Source of the DNA: Rhodoluna sp.
GTDB lineage: Bacteria > Actinomycetota > Actinomycetes > Actinomycetales > Microbacteriaceae
DNA length: 7,212 bases
NCBI GenBank assembly: GCA_026393335.1
Contig: JAPLAJ010000060.1
Span: 1-7,212 of the forward strand
Direction of reading: 5' to 3'
The notes below the pieces were generated by a model that made no database searches, was not told the DNA's origin, and worked only from the letters and a program-made list of their open reading frames with translations. Made by a program: the position numbers and the translations under genes. Shown piece by piece: positions 6,826 to 7,212 of the stretch (the first letter of the stretch is position 1; each line of letters starts with the position of its first letter).

Positions 6826-6904
6826 GAAACAAAGCTGTGACCATCGGCAAGTTATCAGGGCTCGTGCTGTAAACAGAAGTAGTCTGCTTGTAGAGCAAAT
6901 TTAT

Positions 6905-6908
6905 AGGA
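6905..6908 (+). promoter_or_regulatory. Ribosome binding site deciding the start of the small membrane protein
   Basis: AGGA at 6905-6908 touches the upstream ATG (6909), which is too close to act on it, but lies 6 bases before the ATG at 6915, an ideal spacing. The start at 6915 is therefore preferred, removing Met-Cys from the longer reading. Confidence 0.45.
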
Positions 6909-6914
6909 ATGTGC

Positions 6915-7115
6915 ATGCCTAAAAATCAAGAGCGTAGAACTGACCCGCTATTCGAATTCATTGTGGTTGGCTCGCTTATTCTTGGAGCAGTTTTTGCGTT
7001 CGGTCCAGGCAAATCAGAGGCAATTCCGCTACCAGAGGAGAAACCAACTCCTGTGGTTGTCAAAAAGAGCTACGTTGAACCAACAGGGAAAGTTCAAGTC
7101 ATTGTGCGGAATTAA
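6915..7115 (+). CDS. Small single-pass membrane protein, unknown function
   Basis: I do not recognise this 66-residue protein. It has a short charged N-terminus (MPKNQERRTDP), one hydrophobic segment of about 17 residues (FEFIVVGSLILGAVFAF), and a Pro/Glu/Lys-rich tail of about 35 residues (PLPEEKPTPVVVKK region) that would lie outside the membrane under the positive-inside rule. There is no lipobox or clear cleavage site, so a signal anchor is likeliest. A well-spaced AGGA supports translation from 6915; the in-frame ATG at 6909 is an alternative. It lies 89 bases after the ADP-ribosylglycohydrolase with no clear promoter or terminator between. Its last few codons (about 7098-7115) run antisense to a region that looks like a peptidase C26 remnant, so the C-terminal residues may be a recent junction product. 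A real gene is likely but not certain. Confidence 0.55.
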   Translation: MPKNQERRTDPLFEFIVVGSLILGAVFAFGPGKSEAIPLPEEKPTPVVVKKSYVEPTGKVQVIVRN

Positions 7116-7212
7116 AAATGGAACGCCGCCGGCTTCTTTCACGCTGTTGACATAGGCGCTATGCGCAATGAAAAAAGTTTTTCCATTTTCTTCTTTCACG
7201 TTGCAAGAAATT
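7029..7212 (-). pseudogene. Remnant of a peptidase C26 / gamma-glutamyl-GABA hydrolase-like gene (N-terminal part; 5' end outside window)
   Basis: Reading the minus strand inward from the right edge gives an open frame of 60 codons ending in TAG (7031-7029). It begins ISCNVKEENGKTFFIAHS and continues with AYVNSVKEAGGVPFLIPH, which strongly resembles the conserved N-terminal segment of class I glutamine amidotransferase-like C26 enzymes (PuuD type: Y-[LV]-x-A-[IV]-x-x-AGG-[LV]-P-x-x-[LI]-P). Those enzymes hydrolyse gamma-glutamyl amides such as gamma-glutamyl-GABA in polyamine breakdown. After about 7098 the peptide (NFPCWFNVALF and on) no longer looks like the family and soon stops. A complete enzyme needs about 240 residues with a catalytic Cys and His-Glu, and the space to the left is taken by a small gene and the ADP-ribosylglycohydrolase. 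A truncated, decaying gene is the simplest reading. The start lies outside the window. The family call is from memory of the motif, without a search. Confidence 0.5.

Noticed and set aside
6885..6903. Small hairpin TGCT-TGTAG-AGCA followed by AATTTAT as a terminator after the ADP-ribosylglycohydrolase.
   Set aside because: Four pairs with a broken T-run are too weak to call.
7147..7175. Perfect -35 hexamer TTGACA followed by GCGC-TAT-GCGC as a plus-strand promoter.
   Set aside because: No -10-like box lies 16-18 bases downstream (the bases there are A-runs), and the stretch is better explained as antisense to the C26-like coding segment.
7133..7200. An 11-base direct repeat CTTCTTTCACG at 7133-7143 and 7190-7200.
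   Set aside because: On the minus strand both copies encode similar short peptides (SVKEA and NVKEE) within the C26-like frame; no third copy, target duplication or mobile element is seen.
7161..7212. Two plus-strand open frames running off the right edge, from ATG 7161 and ATG 7168 (MKKVFPFSSFTLQEI).
   Set aside because: Neither has a convincing SD, both are too short to judge, and the minus strand of the same bases encodes a recognisable family motif.

Overview
The window carries seven genes or gene parts, and no gene-free stretch exceeds about 130 bases. Base composition is moderate (roughly 45% G+C by eye). The protein sequences look actinobacterial: a ChoD-like GMC oxidoreductase with a cysteine cluster, a saccharopine dehydrogenase of the Lys9 type, weak or absent Shine-Dalgarno sites and a probable leaderless GTG start. 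A streamlined low-to-mid-GC planktonic actinobacterium (freshwater or marine Microbacteriaceae or acI-like) is my inference. No rRNA, tRNA, CRISPR array, insertion sequence or integrase is visible.

Left block (1-3519, + strand): the C-terminal part of a polar amino acid ABC transporter ATPase, cut by the window edge, is followed by a perfect 14-bp inverted repeat. Next come a saccharopine dehydrogenase-family oxidoreductase and, 12 bases later, a GMC-family flavoprotein. The last two form a likely two-gene redox operon. With the ABC transporter they suggest uptake and oxidation of an amino acid, polyamine or related metabolite, but the substrate is not readable from sequence.

Middle block (3520-4446, - strand): an EamA/DMT-family exporter runs convergently into the GMC gene with no bases between the two stop codons. 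A hairpin with a downstream T-rich tract lies inside the 3' end of the GMC gene, in the orientation that would terminate the exporter transcript.

Right block (4447-7212): a 126-base divergent promoter region, with a possible structured leader, leads into an ArsB/NhaD (SLC13-like) ion transporter. An ADP-ribosylglycohydrolase follows 15 bases later with a good ribosome binding site, so these two are probably one operon. A 66-residue single-pass membrane protein of unknown function comes next. At the extreme right, the minus strand encodes what looks like the N-terminal part of a peptidase C26 / gamma-glutamyl-GABA hydrolase (class I glutamine amidotransferase-like) protein. It loses its family match and stops long before a catalytic domain could be complete, so it is probably a gene remnant. 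I see no clear defence system or new multi-gene machine here. The more interesting points are the C26 remnant, the inverted repeat, the embedded terminator, the transporter/ADP-ribosylglycohydrolase pairing and the cysteine cluster in the flavoprotein.
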